A stretch of DNA of 64,000 nucleotides from Streptomyces sp. Tu6071 (GTDB lineage Bacteria; Actinomycetota; Actinomycetes; Streptomycetales; Streptomycetaceae). The stretch lies in contig NZ_CM001165.1 in the NCBI RefSeq assembly GCF_000213055.1, positions 3,928,945 through 3,992,944 of the forward strand, given 5' to 3'. A model generated the notes under the pieces. It saw only the letters and a list, made by a program, of their open reading frames with translations. It searched no databases and was not told the origin of the DNA. Below, piece after piece: positions 60,364 to 64,000 of this stretch (position 1 is the first letter of the stretch; each line of letters begins with the position of its first letter). A program made the translations under genes and the position numbers.

Positions 60364-61728
60364 TCACGCGCCGGCCGGGCCTCCGGCACCGTCCCCCCGC
60401 TGGTCCAGCTCCTTCAGCGCCGCCCGTGCCAGGGGTGCGTGCAAGGGGCTGAAGTGCGGGTTCGTCGCGAGGGCCGTGCGCAGGCCGGTGCGGGCGGCGG
60501 CCTTGTCGCCGAGCGACTCGAGGATCATCGCGCGGTGGTACGTGAAGAGGGCGTTGCGGGTGCCGAGGGCGAGGGCGCGGTCCGCCTCGGTGAGGGCTTC
60601 GCGGTCGCGGCCGTTCTTGTGGAGGGCCCAGGCGAGGGCGTCGTGGGAGTCGAGGAAGGGGCGGCCGCGCAGCCCGGCGCGGGCGAGGGTCAGGGCGCGG
60701 CGGGGGTCGCCGTGGTCGGCCTCGAAGAGGGCCGCGTCGGAGTCGAGGGCGACTCCGTTGGCGGTGAAGAGGCGTTGTTCGGCGCGGAGGACGGCGAACT
60801 GGCGTTCCGCCTCGCGGTGTTGGCCGAGTGAGTCGTACAACTCGCCGAGCTGGACGAGGTACTCGGGCAGGGGCAGGGCCTGTACCGCCTTGCTCAGGTC
60901 CTCGGTGGCGGCCTGTCCCCGGCCGAGCGCGGCGCGGGCGCGGGCCCTGGCCTGGAGCAGTGAGGGGGCGCCGGGGGTGGCCCGGAGGCCCGCCTCGGCC
61001 TCGGAGAGGGCGGTCTCGGCGTCCCCGCTGCCGAAGGCGAGTTCGCTGAGGTAGTAGCGGGCGAAGGAGGTGTCGTCGGGGCCGTTCGCCGCGTCGAGCG
61101 CCCGCCGCATCGCGCTGCGCGCCGCGGTGGTGTCGCCGCGCAGTTCGGCGGCGTAGGAGGCGCGCGCGAAGGAGGGCGTGCCGGGCTTGAGGTCCACCAT
61201 CCGCTGCACGGCGTCGGAGGCTTCGGCGTACCGGCCGAGCTGGGTGTAGGCGTCGGCGAGGGTGCCGTACAGGGTGGCGTTCCACGGGTTCGCCGCGACG
61301 GCGCGGCGGGCCCAGCCGAGGCCGTCGGCGAAGCGGTGGCGGGCGGCCTCCAGCGCGGCCATGCCGCCCATGGCGGTGAAGTTGTCGGTCTTCTCGGCCG
61401 CCAGGGAGCGGCGCAGGACCGCCTCGGCCTTCGGGTAGTACGAGGGATCACCGCTGGTACGGGCCTTCTGCACGTAGGCGAGGCCGAGGGCGCCGAGGGC
61501 CTCGGGGTCGCGCGGGGTGTCCCGTACGCGCGCCTGGAGCGTGGCCAGGTCCGTCGCGCGGGCCGCCGTCCGCGGCACGGGGGGCCCGGCGGGGGCGTGG
61601 GCGGGGCGGGCCGCCTCCTCGGGGGCGAGGCCGAGCCCTCCGGCGAGGAAGAGGCTCACGCCGAGGGCGGGGACCGCGACGAGGGTCGCGAGGTGCCGAC
61701 GGGACCAGTGGGGGCGGGGGCCGCTCAC
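60364..61728 (-). CDS. membrane-anchored tetratricopeptide-repeat protein
   Basis: A 454-aa protein. The N-terminus has an uncleaved signal or membrane helix ([20 protein letters not shown]), then at least eight TPR-like pairs, for example [20 protein letters not shown] and [20 protein letters not shown]. It probably faces outward and scaffolds other proteins. It starts with GTG at 61728, 45 bp after the sortase stop, so it may share that operon. Function beyond scaffolding is unknown. Confidence 0.82.
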   Translation of the reverse strand: MSGPRPHWSRRHLATLVAVPALGVSLFLAGGLGLAPEEAARPAHAPAGPPVPRTAARATDLATLQARVRDTPRDPEALGALGLAYVQKARTSGDPSYYPKAEAVLRRSLAAEKTDNFTAMGGMAALEAARHRFADGLGWARRAVAANPWNATLYGTLADAYTQLGRYAEASDAVQRMVDLKPGTPSFARASYAAELRGDTTAARSAMRRALDAANGPDDTSFARYYLSELAFGSGDAETALSEAEAGLRATPGAPSLLQARARARAALGRGQAATEDLSKAVQALPLPEYLVQLGELYDSLGQHREAERQFAVLRAEQRLFTANGVALDSDAALFEADHGDPRRALTLARAGLRGRPFLDSHDALAWALHKNGRDREALTEADRALALGTRNALFTYHRAMILESLGDKAAARTGLRTALATNPHFSPLHAPLARAALKELDQRGDGAGGPAGA

Positions 61729-61773
61729 GTGCGTGCTCCAAAGGGTGGGAGGGAAGGCGAGGGTGACGGGAAC

Positions 61774-62454
61774 TCAGTCGGCCAGTGCCGCGAAGACGAC
61801 GACGTTGTCCTGGTAGCCGCGCCCCGGGCCCTCGTAGGCTCCGCCGCACGTGATGAGGCGCAGCGCGGGCGGCCCGCTGGTCGCGTAGACCTGGCTGTCG
61901 GGGACGGCGTTCTTCTCGTACTGGCGCAGGGCCCGGACGACGAAGGCGACGGTGCTCCCGTCGGCGCGCGTGACAGTGACGCGGGCGCCGGGGCGCAGTG
62001 AGGCGACGTTGTAGAAGGCCGCCGGGCCCTTCTCCGAGTCGAGGTGGCCGACGAGGACGGCGGCGCCGTTCTCGCCGGGGCGCGGCCCGTCGCTCCACCA
62101 GCCCGCCCGCGCGGGGTCGGTGGGCACGGCGAGGTGCCCGTCCTGCTGGACGCGCAGCCCGGTGAGCCGTTCGTCGAGGTTGATGGAGGGGATGCGGACG
62201 CGGACGGGCGCGGCGGGCCGGGCGGTGGCGGAGGCGGGGGCGCGCGTGGCCGGTGCCGCGTCCGTGGGGACGGGGACGGTGCCCGCCTCGCGCACGTGGA
62301 CCTCGCGGGGCCGCGGCTCGACGAGGGCCGCGGCCCCGGCGCCTGCGGCGACGGCGGCACCGAGGCACAGTGCGGCTGCTCCCAGCCACCAGCGGGACGG
62401 GCGCCCGCCCTCCGCGAGGGAGGGCGGGCGCCGCTCGGGGTGCGGACCGGTCAT
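61774..62454 (-). CDS. class F sortase
   Basis: A 226-aa cysteine transpeptidase anchored by one N-terminal helix (WWLGAAALCLGAAVAAGAGA). A Pro/Ala-rich stalk leads to the catalytic domain. The domain shows VRIPSINLDERLTGLRVQQD, the catalytic His in VLVGHLDS, the Cys in LRLITCGGAY and the Arg in GRGYQDNVVVF. The start overlaps the stop of the DUF4331 gene (ATGA). That protein ends with an LPVT motif, a membrane helix and RRRR, so it could be a substrate or partner. Confidence 0.9.
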   Translation of the reverse strand: MTGPHPERRPPSLAEGGRPSRWWLGAAALCLGAAVAAGAGAAALVEPRPREVHVREAGTVPVPTDAAPATRAPASATARPAAPVRVRIPSINLDERLTGLRVQQDGHLAVPTDPARAGWWSDGPRPGENGAAVLVGHLDSEKGPAAFYNVASLRPGARVTVTRADGSTVAFVVRALRQYEKNAVPDSQVYATSGPPALRLITCGGAYEGPGRGYQDNVVVFAALAD

Positions 62455-64000
62455 GCCCGCTCGGCGCGCCTGCGGCGCAGGGCCAGGGCCCCGGCGCACG
62501 CGAGGAGCGCGCCGCCGCCCGCGACGGTGACGGGCAGCACGGGGAAGCCGTCGCCGGCGGCCGTACCGCCGAGACCGGCGCCGACGCCGCCCTCGGGGTG
62601 CAGCGAGTCGGCCTGGTTGACGGCCGCCGTGTTGGGGAGCGCGACGTACGGGAAGCTCGCGCCCGGCTGGCGGTAGGGGGTGTCCACTGCGTCGCCCGCC
62701 GCGAGCGCCGGGACGATCTTCCCGGTCTGGGCGGCGCCTTCGAGGGCCTGGAGCTCGATGTCGACGACGTCGTCGTCGAGACGGCGGCCGTTGGGGAAGC
62801 CCGCGAGGTCGTTGCCGAGGACGCCGAGGCGGTTGGGCTTCGCGGTGGGCGGCACCGCCATGTTCAGGCGCAGTTCCTCGGCGGGGACGAACGCCTTCTT
62901 GTCGGCGTCGGCGTTGAGGAGCTGCGAGTTGAGGTCGGCCTTGATCGGGCCGCACGCCTTGCAGATGCCGGTGAGGAAGATCTCGACGAGGTCATTGCGC
63001 GGGGTCGCGGGCGCGGGGACGCCGTAGATCTTCTGGATGAGCTTCGGGACGATCGGGTCCTTCACCTTGTCGACGACCGGGGTGACGGTGTGGTCGAGGT
63101 CGGGGGTGAGGGCGTTGAAGGCGTCCTTGTACTTGAGCGGGACGACGACCTCGTTGACGAGCGGGTTGCCGAGGCGCGAGACCTGGCGCCAGCCGGTGTC
63201 GTGGTGGCCCATGCCGTCCTCGCGGCGCTTGCCGTCGTCGGCGGGCACCTCCTTGGCGCGCGGGGCGGGTGTGCCCTCGCTGCCCTTGCCCTGCGCGCCC
63301 GCGACGGCCGTGCCCTGCCGGTCGGTCGTCGACCACACGCCGATCACGGGGTTGCGGCTGTGGTCGCCGTTGAGGGCCACGGACTTCTTCGGCACCTGGA
63401 GGGCGATGGTGTTGACGTTGTACCCGGCGAGCGTGTTGTGACCGGTCTCCTTGAGGTTGCCCCCGTAGAGCAGGTCGAAGATCCGCAGGTCGAGGAAGAA
63501 CGGGTCGGACGCCTGCCCGGCGTAGGTCTGGCCGCCGTCGGGGAGCCCGACGATCGCCTGCTCGCGCAGCGCGGCGTAGTCGGGCATCGACGCCTTGCCG
63601 ACGTTGGAGGGCGCGGCGGGGGCGTCCTCGACGAGCGTCGTCGTGTTGCCGTGCGCGTCCGTCGAGGTCAGCGTGTACGTCTGACGGAAGTTGAGCGTCT
63701 TGTCGTGCACGGAGTTCACGACGCCGGTGTTGTACAGGAACTGGTTGGCCGCGTCCCGTACGTGGTCGGTGAACTTCCACGTGTACGTGGTGTCGGGCTT
63801 GCCGTCGCCGTCCGCGTCGATCTTGATGTTGTAGCGCGCGTCGTTGGCGAAGGGGTAGAAGTTCGGGCCCCCGTTCGGTTCCTCGAAGGGAATCCAGTTC
63901 GCCACCAGGGTGACGGTGTCCGGCTTGTCGGGGCTGGTGAAGGCGTACACGTCGGTGTTGTCGGCCTTCGGGTCGCCCGAGGTGAGCGGGGCCTCGCGGT
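62451..64000 (-). CDS. DUF4331 domain-containing surface protein, truncated by window
   Basis: The visible 516 residues are the C-terminal part of a large DUF4331 protein. Typical segments are YAFTSPDKPDTVTLVANWIP, ARYNIKIDADGDGKPDTTY and NTIALQVPKKSVAL. It ends in LPVTVAGGG, a membrane helix (LLACAGALAL) and RRRRAERA, a wall- or membrane-anchor arrangement. The frame stays open to the window edge (REAPLTSGDPKADNTD), so the start lies outside. It is coupled to the sortase gene. Exported by inference; function unknown. Confidence 0.87.
   Translation of the reverse strand, partial: REAPLTSGDPKADNTDVYAFTSPDKPDTVTLVANWIPFEEPNGGPNFYPFANDARYNIKIDADGDGKPDTTYTWKFTDHVRDAANQFLYNTGVVNSVHDKTLNFRQTYTLTSTDAHGNTTTLVEDAPAAPSNVGKASMPDYAALREQAIVGLPDGGQTYAGQASDPFFLDLRIFDLLYGGNLKETGHNTLAGYNVNTIALQVPKKSVALNGDHSRNPVIGVWSTTDRQGTAVAGAQGKGSEGTPAPRAKEVPADDGKRREDGMGHHDTGWRQVSRLGNPLVNEVVVPLKYKDAFNALTPDLDHTVTPVVDKVKDPIVPKLIQKIYGVPAPATPRNDLVEIFLTGICKACGPIKADLNSQLLNADADKKAFVPAEELRLNMAVPPTAKPNRLGVLGNDLAGFPNGRRLDDDVVDIELQALEGAAQTGKIVPALAAGDAVDTPYRQPGASFPYVALPNTAAVNQADSLHPEGGVGAGLGGTAAGDGFPVLPVTVAGGGALLACAGALALRRRRAERA

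Overview
The window is very GC-rich chromosomal DNA with strong third-position G/C bias. It carries a Streptomyces subtilisin inhibitor-type gene, two adjacent SigB/SigF-type sigma factors, a WhiB-like protein, a class F sortase and a pSAM2-type integrative element. Together these point to a Streptomyces or a very close relative.

Left part (1-9.4 kb): the end of lutA, then lutB and lutC (L-lactate oxidation), a very long PAS protein that looks like a pseudo-histidine kinase with two receiver domains, a secreted protease inhibitor, tRNA-Ser(GCT) and tRNA-Arg(ACG).

9,309-21,332: a 12.0 kb actinomycete integrative and conjugative element (AICE) inserted in the 3' half of tRNA-Arg. It is bounded by a 44-bp direct repeat. 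A compact leftward operon runs from a small regulatory protein through an FtsK-type conjugal translocase, Spd-like membrane proteins, a GGDEF diguanylate cyclase, zinc-finger mini-proteins, a cytosine-C5 methyltransferase, a rolling-circle Rep and Xis to the integrase. Divergent from it is a GntR/UTRA repressor, with repeated TCTAGA operator candidates between them. Cargo at the right end is a NERD-domain protein, an AspBHI/Mrr-type modification-dependent restriction enzyme and a small membrane protein, together with a 148-bp imperfect hairpin.

21.4-36.4 kb: core chromosome. It holds a membrane-anchored Cys-rich protein, a DUF2797 protein, an amidohydrolase, an OmpR-type response regulator without an adjacent kinase, a TetR regulator, a PPOX protein, a TPR protein, a YceI protein, a marR-MFS efflux operon with two palindromic operators, two sigma factors and small membrane proteins.

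36.5-55.6 kb: the most interesting region. A leftward gene set encodes a complete siphovirus-type tail: tail terminator, major tail protein, G/GT tail chaperones with a probable -1 frameshift, two tape-measure-like proteins, Dit, tail-tip proteins, a collagen-containing fibre, two holin-like proteins and two PGRP amidases. No capsid, portal, protease, terminase or integrase gene is visible. Upstream are a WhiB-like protein, a MerR-like protein, a zinc-ribbon protein and an XRE regulator, with TTGCGC/GCGCAA palindromes and an SOS-box-like site. A rightward array of duplicated DUF3592-type membrane genes interrupts the tail operon. I read the cluster as a candidate non-contractile, F-type tailocin-like system with a cargo or immunity-like insert; this is inference.

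Right end (55.6-64 kb): a 20-copy perfect 8-bp tandem repeat, an XRE/DUF5753 regulator with a small partner, an aldo/keto reductase, and an operon of DUF4331 protein, class F sortase and TPR protein that runs off the window.
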